Assembly (NCBI GenBank): GCA_036381195.1
Contig: DASVDH010000035.1
Location: 1 to 64,000 of the forward strand
Reading direction: 5' to 3'
DNA length: 64,000 nucleotides
Origin: RSA9 sp036381195
GTDB taxonomy: Bacteria > Gemmatimonadota > Gemmatimonadetes > Longimicrobiales > RSA9
The notes beneath the pieces were generated by a model, which saw only the letters and a list, made by a program, of their open reading frames with translations, did not search any database and was not told the origin of the DNA. The position numbers and the translations under genes were made by a program. This document shows, piece by piece, positions 1 to 8,293 of the stretch. The first letter of the stretch is position 1. Every line of letters starts with the position of its first letter.

Positions 1-92
1 ACACCCGTTCCCATCCCGAACACGGCCGTTAAGCCCCGCAGCGCGGATGGTACTGCCCGGGCGACCGGGTGGGAGAGTACGTCGCCGCCGGC
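1..92 (+). rRNA. rrf: 5S ribosomal RNA, 3' part (5' end outside window)
   Basis: The first ~92 bases match the conserved 3' three quarters of bacterial 5S rRNA: the CCCGAACACGG loop near position 15, the GATGGTACTGCC segment near 46, and the final GGTGGGAGAGTACGTCGCCGCC arm split over positions 68-90. The 5' strand of the terminal helix lies outside the window, so the exact 3' end is approximate. It implies that an rRNA operon runs into this window from the left. Confidence 0.92.
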
Positions 93-132
93 CAACCACC
101 CTCTCTCCCCCACCACCCACACACCCACCGTG

Positions 133-162
133 TTGCGCCAATCAAGCGAAGGGGCGTATCTT
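133..162 (+). promoter_or_regulatory. Putative sigma-70-type promoter for the response regulator
   Basis: TTGCGC (133-138), an 18-base spacer and TATCTT (157-162) lie between the 5S gene and the response-regulator start at 218. Predicted by eye only; the -10 is a partial match to consensus. Confidence 0.4.
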
Positions 163-217
163 GCCGGCCATCGGGAGGTCGCGGAGGTTGCGGCGGATCC
201 ACCGGGTGCCAGCACGT

Positions 218-1672
218 ATGTCCGCATCGCCATCGCCATTCACGGAGCCCGCGCTCACCATCCTCATCGTGGATGACGAGGAGCTGCTCGTGCGGAGCTG
301 CGCGCGCATCCTCGAGCAGGAGGGCTACATCGTCCAGAAGGCGTCACGCGGGCGCGAGGCACTCGATCTCATGCGGCGCCAGCGGCCGGACATCGTCCTG
401 ACGGACCTGATGTTGCCCGACGTGGACGGCATGACGCTGCTGCGCGAGGCCAGGCGGCTGGACCCCGGGATGCTCGTGATCGTGATCACCGGGTTCGCGA
501 CCGTGGACTCGAGCATCGAGGCGATCAGGGCGGGCGCATACGATTACATCCCGAAGCCGTTCACCGCGACGCAGCTCCAGATCCTGATCGGCCGGGCGGC
601 GAACCAGGTCCGCCTGGCGCGGGACAACGAGCGGCTGCGAGGGCAGCTCCGCGAACGCTACTCGCTCGAGAACATGATCGGCGTCAGTGACGCGATGCAG
701 CGGCTGTTTGCGCTCGTGCTGCGGGTCGCGCCGACCGACGCCAGTGTGTTCCTGAGCGGCGAGAGCGGCACGGGCAAAGAGCTGATCGCGCGCGGGATCC
801 ACCTCAACAGCCGGCGCGCGGACCAGGCCTTCGTCCCCGTGAACTGCGCGGCGTTCCCCGAGAACCTGCTCGAATCCGAGCTGTTCGGCCATGAGAAGGG
901 CGCGTTCACCGGTGCGGACACGCAGAAGCGCGGGCTGATGGAGTACGCGTCGGGCGGCACGTTCTTCCTGGACGAGATCTGCGAGATGAGCCTGGAGCTG
1001 CAAGCGAAGCTGCTGCGCGCGCTCCAGGAGAGGAAGATCCGGCGGCTCGGGGGGGAGGCGGAGATCCCGGTGAACATCCGCGTGATCGCGGCGACGAACC
1101 GGGATCCCGAGGAAGCAGTGGCGCAGGGGATCCTGCGGCAGGATCTCTACTTCCGCCTCAACGTCGTTCCCGTGAAGGTCCCTCCCCTGCGCGAGCGGAA
1201 GGAAGACATTCCGCTGCTCGCGCAGCACTTCCTGCGGCGCTACGCGGAGCAGTACGAGCGGGACGGCGCCACGCCGCTTCGGCTGACGCAGGATGCGATC
1301 CGGGTCCTGACCGCGTACCCGTGGCCGGGCAACGTCCGCCAGATCCAGAACGTGATCGAGCGGGTGGTCTCGCTGGCGGCGCCGGGTCAGGAGATCACGG
1401 CGGCCGATCTGCCGGACGAGATCCGCGGCGGCGATGGCGCCGCGCCGTCACCGCTCGCCTTCGCAACCCACCTGCCGTTCCACGAGGCCAAGGAGGTGGC
1501 GATCGAGGCGTTCGAGCGCGCGTACCTCGACGCCCTGCTCGCGCGCCACGGCGGGAACATCTCGCAGGCGGCGCGCGAGGCGCAAATCGACCGCAAGACC
1601 ATCCACCGGCTCCTGAAGAAGCACAACATCCGCGCCCGGAGCGATCGAGCCATCGCGTCGCCGGACCTCTAG
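218..1672 (+). CDS. NtrC-family sigma-54-dependent response regulator
   Basis: A 484-residue transcription activator with the classic three-part build. The receiver domain (about 12-125) has the acidic pocket in IVDDEE, the phospho-acceptor Asp63 and Lys113 in IPKPF. The AAA+ domain (about 150-385) has Walker A GESGTGKE (181-188) and the sigma-54 contact loop GAFTGA (228-233), with GTFFLDE as Walker B. The C-terminal Fis-type helix-turn-helix lies near 440-475. The frame is open back to 47, but that would run through the 5S gene and encode an arginine/proline-rich leader, so I take the ATG at 218. Expected to activate sigma-54 promoters after phosphorylation. No cognate histidine kinase is adjacent, so the signal is unknown. 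Confidence 0.93.
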   Translation: MSASPSPFTEPALTILIVDDEELLVRSCARILEQEGYIVQKASRGREALDLMRRQRPDIVLTDLMLPDVDGMTLLREARRLDPGMLVIVITGFATVDSSIEAIRAGAYDYIPKPFTATQLQILIGRAANQVRLARDNERLRGQLRERYSLENMIGVSDAMQRLFALVLRVAPTDASVFLSGESGTGKELIARGIHLNSRRADQAFVPVNCAAFPENLLESELFGHEKGAFTGADTQKRGLMEYASGGTFFLDEICEMSLELQAKLLRALQERKIRRLGGEAEIPVNIRVIAATNRDPEEAVAQGILRQDLYFRLNVVPVKVPPLRERKEDIPLLAQHFLRRYAEQYERDGATPLRLTQDAIRVLTAYPWPGNVRQIQNVIERVVSLAAPGQEITAADLPDEIRGGDGAAPSPLAFATHLPFHEAKEVAIEAFERAYLDALLARHGGNISQAAREAQIDRKTIHRLLKKHNIRARSDRAIASPDL

Positions 1673-1739
1673 GCCGGGCGCCCCCGTTTCTCTCCTGCCC
1701 AGGGCGGTTCGCGCCCCGCGCGGCGTGCCTCGTGGGCGT

Positions 1740-2372
1740 TCACCCTGCCCGGTCTGCGTTCCCGAACGCCGCACGGAGCCGGCGCACGGCGGCGGCCGGG
1801 TCCGGCGCGGCCATGACCGCGCCGACCACGGCGATTCCGGCAGCGCCGGTGTCGCGCAAGAGGTGCGCGTTGTCCGGATGGATCCCGCCGATCCCGACCA
1901 CGGGGATGGATACGGCCCGTGCGACCGCGGCGAGGCCGGCGGGACCGATCCGTTCATCACCGACGTCCTTGGTCGTGCTGCCGAACACGGCTCCGCATCC
2001 GATGTAGTCCGCGCCCTCGGCCTCCAGCCGCTGTGCCTGGGCGGGGTCGTCCGTCGAGGCGCCGATGAGGAAAGGGCGGGGAGCGGCGAGCCGTGCGGCA
2101 TGGATCGGCAGATCCCCGGGGCCGAGATGAGCGCCATCGGCGCCGGCAGCCAGGGCCACATCCAGCCGGTCGTTGACGAAGAGGAGCGCGCCGCGACGCG
2201 CGGTCACCTCGCGCAGGGCGCGTGCCTGATCGTAGAGCTCGCGCGCCGTCGCCTCCTTGTCCCTGAGCTGGATCGCCGGAGCGCCGGCGTCGAGGGCGGC
2301 CTCGACCACCTCGAGGATCGAGCGTGGCGCCGCGAGTCGCCGGTCCGTGATCACGATGAGTCCGAGGTCCAT
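1740..2372 (-). CDS. thiE: Thiamine-phosphate synthase
   Basis: A 210-residue TIM-barrel enzyme that joins hydroxymethylpyrimidine pyrophosphate and thiazole phosphate to make thiamine phosphate in the cytoplasm. Visible family motifs are QLRDKEAT (substrate pyrophosphate site), FVNDRLD, GAHLGPGDLP and the phosphate-binding GIGGI near the C-terminus. Length is normal for the family. The frame is open much further upstream, inside mltG, but the ATG at 2372 gives MDLGLIVITDRR, a typical ThiE start two bases after the mltG stop. It is the last gene of the minus-strand operon that starts at 7545. No other thiamine gene is in the window. Confidence 0.93.
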   Translation of the reverse strand: MDLGLIVITDRRLAAPRSILEVVEAALDAGAPAIQLRDKEATARELYDQARALREVTARRGALLFVNDRLDVALAAGADGAHLGPGDLPIHAARLAAPRPFLIGASTDDPAQAQRLEAEGADYIGCGAVFGSTTKDVGDERIGPAGLAAVARAVSIPVVGIGGIHPDNAHLLRDTGAAGIAVVGAVMAAPDPAAAVRRLRAAFGNADRAG

Positions 2373-2374
2373 GC

Positions 2375-3382
2375 TCAGCGGCCCCGGCGCAGCGCGGCTT
2401 TCGCGCGGTTGTGCTCGGCCAACGAACGCGTGAACACGTGGCTCCCATCCGGCCTGGCGACGAAGTAGAGGTAGTCCACGTCCGCCGGATAGAGCGCGGC
2501 GTTCACGGCCCTCTCGCTGGGCGAGGCGATCGGTCCGGGCGGGAGGCCCGGGTGGCGGTACGTGTTGTACGGATGGTCGGCGACGCTGTCGATGTGGGCG
2601 TAGAGCAGGCGGGCCCGGTGCGCGCCGAGAGCGTACTGCACGGTCGGATCCGCCTGGAGCGGGTAGCCGATGCGGAGGCGGTTGTGATAGACCGCGGAGA
2701 TGAGCGGCATCTCCGCGGGGATCTTCGCTTCCTTCTCGATGATCGAAGCCAGCGTGACCACCTCGCGCTCGGACAGCCCGAGCGAGTCCGCGCGGGCACG
2801 CCGCTCCGGCGTCCACAAGGCCTTGTAGACCGCCACCATGCTCGCGAGCACGCTATCGAGCGGCGCGTCCACGGGAAACGTGTAGGTGGCGGGGTACAGG
2901 TATCCCTCGAGCGTGGGGCCCGGGACCCCGAAGCGCGCCGCCTGTGCGCTGTCCACCAGGGCGGCGAGCACGGATTCGGCGGGCACGCCGGTCAGACCGG
3001 CGAGGCGCGGGGCAATGTGCTGCAGGTCCCAGCCCTCCGGGATGACGATTCGGTAGGTCAGGACGCGGCCGAGGCGCAGGTCTTCCAGCAACCTCTTCCA
3101 GCCCGTGCCCGGGCGGAACGCGTAAGTGCCCGGCTTGATCTCATCGTCCACGCCGAGGACCCTGGCATAGAGCCGGAAGAGGAACGGGACCCGGACGATC
3201 CTCTTGGCCGCGAGCGAGTCCGTGACCTCGGCGAAGGAGGCGCCGGGCGGCACCCGCACCCGGAGCGGCTCGCCTGCCTCCCGGGTGCTGCGGCCGCACG
3301 CAGCGGCGGCGGCGAGCGCCGCGCACAGCGCGAGCACGGCGAGACGCGGGAGCCGCGGCGGACGAATGATGCGGTCACTCAC
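2375..3382 (-). CDS. mltG: Endolytic murein transglycosylase
   Basis: A 335-residue YceG/MltG-family protein that cleaves nascent glycan strands in the periplasm, thereby ending peptidoglycan chain elongation. The N-terminal hydrophobic segment (about 13-29) is followed by Cys29 in an AAAACG context, so it may be a lipoprotein signal rather than the usual single membrane anchor. A LysM-like region follows, and then the catalytic YceG core with the conserved IIEKEA (catalytic Glu near 217), VYHNRL and LQADPTVQYALG. It overlaps ruvX by 8 bases. The YceG-RuvX neighbourhood is common in bacteria. Confidence 0.93.
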   Translation of the reverse strand: MSDRIIRPPRLPRLAVLALCAALAAAAACGRSTREAGEPLRVRVPPGASFAEVTDSLAAKRIVRVPFLFRLYARVLGVDDEIKPGTYAFRPGTGWKRLLEDLRLGRVLTYRIVIPEGWDLQHIAPRLAGLTGVPAESVLAALVDSAQAARFGVPGPTLEGYLYPATYTFPVDAPLDSVLASMVAVYKALWTPERRARADSLGLSEREVVTLASIIEKEAKIPAEMPLISAVYHNRLRIGYPLQADPTVQYALGAHRARLLYAHIDSVADHPYNTYRHPGLPPGPIASPSERAVNAALYPADVDYLYFVARPDGSHVFTRSLAEHNRAKAALRRGR

Positions 3383-3806
3383 GGGCGGCCCTCCGGTCCA
3401 GGTAGGCCTGCAGGATGAGCGCGGCCGCGGCGCGGTCTACGCGCTCCTTGCGCTCGCGTTCGCGCCGCGGGAGCCCCAGCGAGCGGACCGCCCGCTCGGC
3501 GCGTACCGAGCTGAGGCGCTCGTCCACGTAGTGCACCGGCAGACCGGTCCGCGCGGCGAGTCGCGTGCCGAACGCGCGGACGGCGCGGGTCCAGTCGCTC
3601 TCTTCGCCCTCCAGGGTGAGGGGCAGCCCGAGTACGATCTCGCTCGCGTCGTTCGCCTCCGCGATGCGCGCCACGGCTTCCACCGGCGGCCGCTTGCCGG
3701 GCCTGCGCGTGAGGGTGGCGAGCGGCTGTGCGATCGTCGCGGTAGGATCGCTGATGGCGAGCCCGACACGGCGCTCGCCGAGGTCGATCCCCAGGATGCG
3801 TCCCAC
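3375..3806 (-). CDS. ruvX: Putative Holliday junction resolvase / pre-16S rRNA nuclease
   Basis: A 143-residue YqgF/RuvX protein with an RNase H-like fold. The N-terminal GIDLGERRVGLA carries the first catalytic Asp, VLGLPLTLEGEES the middle motif, and VDERLSS the conserved DER-type acidic motif. YqgF-family members mature the 16S rRNA 5' end, and some resolve Holliday junctions. Which activity applies here cannot be told from sequence. It abuts the V4R gene (stop at 3807) and overlaps mltG, so it is co-transcribed with both. Confidence 0.92.
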   Translation of the reverse strand: MGRILGIDLGERRVGLAISDPTATIAQPLATLTRRPGKRPPVEAVARIAEANDASEIVLGLPLTLEGEESDWTRAVRAFGTRLAARTGLPVHYVDERLSSVRAERAVRSLGLPRRERERKERVDRAAAALILQAYLDRRAARE

Positions 3807-4388
3807 TCACACCAGCTCGGCCAGGGACTCCTCGACGGTCCGCCCCTCGAGGGTGGCGGCGTAGATCGGGTCGACTGCGGCGGAGCCGCCGAACAGGAAG
3901 CGGCAGCGGAGGTCGCCACGGGAGCGGCATTCGACCTCGAGCACGCCGATGGGCTGTCCCGCGATGCGGCCCAGGAGGTTGGCCAGCAGCCCCACGGTGA
4001 AGAAGCAGCTCGGCCGGCTCGCGCCAGCGGCCGGGTCCGCTTCGATCCAGTCCGAGCTCTCGAGGCAGCCCAGGCCGGGGTGGAGGTCTTCGTGGCTCAG
4101 GCGGCCCCAGCCGCGCGCGGCGAAGAGGTCGGAGAGGCGGCGCCAGAACACGGAGCCCGGGAGCCGGGCGACCGCCTCGGCATCGGCCCCGGACTCCGGC
4201 GCGTCGCGGCCCGCCGACGCCGGGCCGGCGAGCATGGCGAAGATGGCATCGCCGGCGGCGAAGCCGGCTTGCTGGAGCGCGCGGGCGGCCTTCTCCGGGC
4301 CGACGTCTTCGGTCAACGCACGCCGGAGCGCCGTCAGCGAGGCCGCGGGGATCGCCAGTTCGGACGGCGTCGGAGTGATGCGGGCCAT
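3807..4388 (-). CDS. V4R-domain protein
   Basis: A 193-residue soluble protein whose C-terminal half matches the 4-vinyl reductase (V4R) small-molecule-binding domain. Its signature is an IG-x-EVEC-x-SRG-x3-CRF-x-FG stretch with paired cysteines near 149 and 158, as in the metal- or heme-binding cysteine pair of V4R proteins. The N-terminal ~60 residues are helical with alanine-rich sequence. V4R proteins are found as sensors and in tetrapyrrole or phenol-responsive systems, so the ligand here is unknown. Its ATG shares bases with the ligA stop (position 4388), so it is translated from the ligA operon. The end of the protein touches ruvX directly. Confidence 0.8.
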   Translation of the reverse strand: MARITPTPSELAIPAASLTALRRALTEDVGPEKAARALQQAGFAAGDAIFAMLAGPASAGRDAPESGADAEAVARLPGSVFWRRLSDLFAARGWGRLSHEDLHPGLGCLESSDWIEADPAAGASRPSCFFTVGLLANLLGRIAGQPIGVLEVECRSRGDLRCRFLFGGSAAVDPIYAATLEGRTVEESLAELV

Positions 4389-6538
4389 TAGCTCCTCTCG
4401 GGTTGCGGGGAGTCGAACAACGATAACGGCTGCGCCGGGCCGGCCGGCACCGCGCGTGCGGGCGTCTCCAGCATCGCGCGCAAGGCGGCTTCATCGATGG
4501 TCTTCACGCCGAGCTCCCGGGCCCGAGCGAGCTTCGAGCCCGCATCCTCGCCGGCGACGAGGTAATCGGTCGACCTGGAGACGCTGCCCGCGACGCGGCC
4601 GCCGTGGCGTTCGATGAGCTCCGTCAGTTCCTTCCGGCTGACGGAGTGCGTCCCGGTGATGACGAACGTCATGCCGTCGAGCGGCCGGTGTTCCGCCCGT
4701 TCGACCGGCTCGAGCATGTTCACGCCGGCCTCACGGAGCCGCTGGATCAGGCGGCGGTTGCTCGGCTCGGCGAGGTAGTGGGCGACCGCGGCGGCGGTCA
4801 CGTCCCCGATGCCGTGGACGGCGGCGAGCTCGGCTTCGCTCGCCTCGAGCAACGCATCCATGGACCCGAAGCGGCGGGCGAGGATCTGCGCGGCGTGGCT
4901 GCCCACGTGACGGATTCCCAGCGCGAAGAGCAGGGCGGAGAGCGGGCGCGCACGGGAGGCGGCGATCGCCGTGACGAGGTTCCTCGCGGAGATCTCGGCG
5001 AAGCCGTCCAGCTCGAGCAGGTCCTGCGCGCGGAGTGCGTAGAGGTCGGCGACGTCGCGCACGAGCCCGCTCCGGAGGAGCTGCGCTGCGGTGCGCTCAC
5101 CCAGGCCGCGGATGTCCATTGCGCCTTGCGACGCGAAGTGGACGAGACTCCAGTAGATCCGCTCCGGGCACGAGCCGTTCGGGCAGTAGGTCATGACCTC
5201 GCCGGCCGGCCGCTCGACAGGCGTGCCGCAGCCGGGGCAGCGGTCCGGAGGGGTGTACGGCGTCTCCTCGCCCGTGCGCCGCTCGACCAGCGGGCCGACG
5301 ACCTGCGGGATGACCTCGCCCGCACGCTTCACCAGGACCCAATCCCCGATGCGCAGGTCCTTGCGCGCGATGTCCTCGAAGTTGTGAAGCGTGGCGAGCT
5401 TCACCGTGGCCCCGCCGATCTCGACGGGCTCCAGGACCGCGTACGGGTTCAGCGAGCCGGTGCGCCCGACGTTGACCTCGATCGCCCGCAGCCGCGTGAC
5501 GACCAGGTCGGGGGCGAACTTGTAGGCAATCGCCCAGCGAGGCTCGCGGCCGCCGATGATGCCCAGCTCGGCCCACAGGCGCAGCGGCTGCACTTTCACG
5601 ACGACGCCGTCGATCGCGTAATCGAGGTCTCCGCGCACGCGCTCGGCCTCTTCGGCGTAGGCGCGGACCTCCTCGAGGTTCCGGCAGGCGCGGCGATGCG
5701 GCTCGACGGGGAATCCCCACTCGGCGAGCAGCTCGAGGACCTCGGCCTGGGTGCTGGCGAGCCCTGCCCCGTGCCCTGCCGCCTCGTTCTGCAACTGGAA
5801 CGCGAAGAATCGGAGCGGCCGCGCAGCCGTGATGGCCGGATCGAGCTGGCGCAGGCTGCCGGCGGCGGCGTTGCGGGGGTTGGCGAACGTCGGCTCCCCC
5901 GCCGCCGCCCGGCGCTGGTTCAGCTCTTCGAATCCGGAGATCGGCATGTAGACCTCGCCGCGGATCTCGATCCGCCGGGGCGGCGAACCTGACCGGAGGC
6001 GCAGGGGGATGTCGCGGATGGTGCGGACGTTCCGCGTGACGTCCTCGCCGACGAGGCCGTTGCCCCGCGTGGCGCCCCGGACCAGCACGCCATCCTCGTA
6101 CAGCAGCGAGATGGCCAGGCCGTCGATCTTCAGCTCGACCATGTAGCCGGCCTCGCGGACCTCGGCGGCGATGCGCGCGTTGCGGTCCTCCCAGGCGCGC
6201 AGCTCGCTTGCGTCGAACGCGTTGTCCAGCGAGTGCATGGGCGACAGATGCCGGATCTTCTGGAGCTGCGATGCCGGCTCGGCACCGACGCGCTGGGTGG
6301 GGGAGTCCGGCGTGGCGAGCTCGGGGTAGGCCGCCTCCAGCTCCTTCAGCTCTCGCAGGAGGCGGTCGTATTCCTCGTCCAGCAGAGTCGGCGAATCGAG
6401 GACGTAGTACTCGACATTGGCCCGCTCCAGAATGGCGCGGAGCTCCGCGGCGCGCCGGGCTGCGGCCTCCGGCACCGCGGAGGACGGCACCGCCGTCGGC
6501 ACGCCGGACACGGGCCGGTCCTCGGCCCCTCGGCTCAA
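4388..6538 (-). CDS. ligA: NAD-dependent DNA ligase
   Basis: A 716-residue LigA that seals nicks during replication and repair. In order: the Ia domain with the NAD-contacting YYVLDSPTLLDEEYD (about 43-57); the adenylation domain with active-site Lys in ELKIDGLA (near 135); the OB fold; a four-cysteine zinc finger (about 430-455, CPGC and CPNGSCP); helix-hairpin-helix repeats; and a C-terminal BRCT domain (about 630-700, with TFVITG). Length is slightly above the usual ~670, owing to an extra N-terminal ~25 residues and a short C-terminal tail. The start at 6538 is the most upstream ATG; a shorter start is possible. It is the second gene of the operon beginning at 7545. Confidence 0.96.
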   Translation of the reverse strand: MSRGAEDRPVSGVPTAVPSSAVPEAAARRAAELRAILERANVEYYVLDSPTLLDEEYDRLLRELKELEAAYPELATPDSPTQRVGAEPASQLQKIRHLSPMHSLDNAFDASELRAWEDRNARIAAEVREAGYMVELKIDGLAISLLYEDGVLVRGATRGNGLVGEDVTRNVRTIRDIPLRLRSGSPPRRIEIRGEVYMPISGFEELNQRRAAAGEPTFANPRNAAAGSLRQLDPAITAARPLRFFAFQLQNEAAGHGAGLASTQAEVLELLAEWGFPVEPHRRACRNLEEVRAYAEEAERVRGDLDYAIDGVVVKVQPLRLWAELGIIGGREPRWAIAYKFAPDLVVTRLRAIEVNVGRTGSLNPYAVLEPVEIGGATVKLATLHNFEDIARKDLRIGDWVLVKRAGEVIPQVVGPLVERRTGEETPYTPPDRCPGCGTPVERPAGEVMTYCPNGSCPERIYWSLVHFASQGAMDIRGLGERTAAQLLRSGLVRDVADLYALRAQDLLELDGFAEISARNLVTAIAASRARPLSALLFALGIRHVGSHAAQILARRFGSMDALLEASEAELAAVHGIGDVTAAAVAHYLAEPSNRRLIQRLREAGVNMLEPVERAEHRPLDGMTFVITGTHSVSRKELTELIERHGGRVAGSVSRSTDYLVAGEDAGSKLARARELGVKTIDEAALRAMLETPARAVPAGPAQPLSLFDSPQPERS

Positions 6539-6573
6539 GGCTCACCCTCCATCGGTTGATTCCCTCCCATCTG

Positions 6574-7545
6574 TTACCCGCCGGAGCCGCCTTCGGTCTC
6601 GCCGGCGCGGACCACCCGATTCCTGCCCGCCTCCTTTGCGGCGTAGAGCGCCTGGTCGGCACGACGGATGAGGTCGGGCGGAGTGATGATGCCCCTGTCC
6701 GGAAAGACCGCGACTCCAGCCGAGACGGTCATGCGGAAGACCGTGTCGTCGGCCGGGAAGAGGTGGCGTGCCACGTCCTGGCGCACGCGTTCCGCGAATA
6801 CGGCAGCATCATCGAGGTCCGTATCCGGAAGGATGGCGATGAATTCCTCGCCCCCGTAGCGGCCGAGCTTGTCGATCTCGCGCGCGGTGCGGCGCAGGAT
6901 CTCGGCCATCTCCTGGAGCACGCGGTCCCCGACCTGGTGGCCGTGGGTGTCGTTGACTTCCTTGAAGTGGTCGAGGTCGAACATTGCAACGGCAACGGGC
7001 TCGCCCGTCCGCTTCGCGCGCTCGAACTCCTCGTGGAGGACCTCCTGCGAATGGCGGTGGTTGTAGAGGCCGGTGAGGCCATCGCTGATGCTGAGCTGGG
7101 CGAGCTCCTTGTTCTTCTCCTGCAGCTCCGTCTGGAGCCGACGGATGCGGAGCATCGAGCGGACCCGGGCCTCGAGCTCGGGGAAGTTGATGGGCTTGGT
7201 GAGGTAATCATCCGCGCCGGCATCCAGGCCCGCCACCTTGTCCCGGGTCGTGTCCCGGACCGTCACGAGGATGATGGGGATGAACGGCAGCGACGGGTCG
7301 GACTTGATGCGGCGCGCGACCTCGTAGCCGTCGATCCCCGGCAGCATGACATCCAGGAGGATCAGGTCGGGAGGATGGGCCTGCACGCGGGCCAGGGCCT
7401 GCTCGCCGCGGGAGGCCGTCTCGACCTCGTAACCGCAGAAGCGCAGGCGTGTCGAGATGATCTCGAGGTTGTCCGGGCTGTCGTCCACGACCAGGATGCG
7501 GCCACGGCAGGCCGGCTCTGGAACACGTTCGGTCGCGGCGGCCAT
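6574..7545 (-). CDS. Response regulator with GGDEF domain (PleD-like diguanylate cyclase)
   Basis: A 323-residue REC-GGDEF protein. The receiver domain (about 16-135) has VVDDSPDN, the phospho-Asp in LLDVMLPG and Lys in LTKPI. A short coiled coil (QEKNKELAQ) links it to a GGDEF domain whose active site reads GGEEF, preceded by DLDHFKEVND. This makes cyclic-di-GMP from two GTP when phosphorylated, as in PleD/WspR. The RxxD inhibitory site appears absent in the eight residues before GGEEF (EIDKLGRY), so product inhibition may be weak. It is the first gene of the minus-strand operon containing ligA. Two HD-GYP proteins further right could degrade its product. Confidence 0.93.
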   Translation of the reverse strand: MAAATERVPEPACRGRILVVDDSPDNLEIISTRLRFCGYEVETASRGEQALARVQAHPPDLILLDVMLPGIDGYEVARRIKSDPSLPFIPIILVTVRDTTRDKVAGLDAGADDYLTKPINFPELEARVRSMLRIRRLQTELQEKNKELAQLSISDGLTGLYNHRHSQEVLHEEFERAKRTGEPVAVAMFDLDHFKEVNDTHGHQVGDRVLQEMAEILRRTAREIDKLGRYGGEEFIAILPDTDLDDAAVFAERVRQDVARHLFPADDTVFRMTVSAGVAVFPDRGIITPPDLIRRADQALYAAKEAGRNRVVRAGETEGGSGG

Positions 7546-7800
7546 GCCTCAGGCGAGCGCGTGGGGGGTCGCGGCCGCGAGCCCCCGTGGGCGCTGACGC
7601 GAGCGAGCCCGAGGCGCGGGTGCCGGCTCGCGGGCGGGCCGCATCCAACTTCCCAGCATTTCAGCCTCGTCCAGGCGTTGGGTCGGGTCCACGCACTCTG
7701 CCGATGGAACACCAAATGCACGTCGGGTGCCAGGAACCGGCGGAAACCGAGGCCGGGTGTCGGCGCGGCGCACGGCTCGGCGCGCGGGAGTGCACGTCAG

Positions 7801-7814
7801 CGCAGGTACCTGCG
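7801..7814. repeat. Perfect 14-bp palindrome, possible operator
   Basis: CGCAGGTACCTGCG is its own reverse complement and lies about 30 bp upstream of the putative -35 at 7845. That is a place where an activator dimer could bind. No known operator is recognised. Confidence 0.35.
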
Positions 7815-7844
7815 GCGCCACGCGGCGCGGCGATCTGCGCAAGG

Positions 7845-7874
7845 TTGACGCATCTCGCGTGCGAAACGTATCCT
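7845..7874 (+). promoter_or_regulatory. Putative promoter for ytxH-like gene and otsA
   Basis: TTGACG (7845-7850), an 18-base spacer and TATCCT (7869-7874). Transcription would begin near 7881, leaving a leader of about 170 bases before the ATG at 8054. Confidence 0.45.
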
Positions 7875-8053
7875 TCCGCCCTGGAAGCCGGCAAGGGGAC
7901 GGACGCGTCGTTTCTCCCATCCGCATCGCGGATGGCGTATCCGCATTGGCGGTGCAGGCCAGAGCGCACGCGCTCGCAGCGGGCTGGATGGCACGCGCCA
8001 TGCAAGGGGATGAGCGTCTTCATCAGGCGCAAAGCGGACAGGCGGAGGGCGGC

Positions 8054-8287
8054 ATGGATTACGACGAGGAGCAGCGGACGTTCAACTTCGTGGCCGGCCT
8101 GGCACTCGGCCTCGCTCTGGGCGCGGGGGTCGCGTTGCTGCTCGCACCGCAGAGCGGCCGTCGGACGCGGCGTCAGCTCGTGAGGGCGGTCGCCAGCGCG
8201 CGGGACACGGCGGGCGACCGATTCGGCGAGATGGCGGACGACGTGCGATCGGCGGTCGAAGCGGGCCGCCGCCGGCTCAAGCTCTGA
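8054..8287 (+). CDS. YtxH-domain small membrane protein
   Basis: A 77-residue protein with one glycine-zipper-type membrane segment (about 10-31, GLALGLALGAGVALLLAP). The conserved QSGRRTRRQL that follows is the hallmark of YtxH/gas-vesicle-like small proteins. The C-terminal part is an amphipathic charged helix. The frame extends upstream to 7727, but the ATG at 8054 follows a GGAGGGC ribosome site and starts exactly at the family's N-terminus. YtxH proteins are linked to general stress in Bacillus; their mechanism is not known. It lies six bases before otsA, so the pair is likely a stress-related operon. Confidence 0.8.
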   Translation: MDYDEEQRTFNFVAGLALGLALGAGVALLLAPQSGRRTRRQLVRAVASARDTAGDRFGEMADDVRSAVEAGRRRLKL

Positions 8288-8293
8288 GGAGCG

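Larger units (their letters stand above)
7546..8053. other. Divergent intergenic region (508 bp)
   Basis: No convincing gene on either strand. It separates the minus-strand operon (first codon at 7545) from the plus-strand ytxH-otsA group. It holds a GC-rich imperfect hairpin at 7563-7586, a perfect 14-bp palindrome at 7801-7814 and a promoter-like pair at 7845-7874. Plus-strand reading frames into ytxH stay open from 7727, but they encode arginine-rich sequence without a family look. Confidence 0.6.

Noticed and set aside
47..217. N-terminal extension of the sigma-54 regulator into the 5S gene
   Set aside because: It would translate 5S rRNA sequence; the receiver domain begins normally from the ATG at 218.
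7563..7586. GC-rich imperfect hairpin just upstream of the diguanylate cyclase gene
   Set aside because: One-base bulge, no T-tract, and located in a GC-rich gap; too little to call a terminator or riboswitch. No cyclic-di-GMP riboswitch motif is present.
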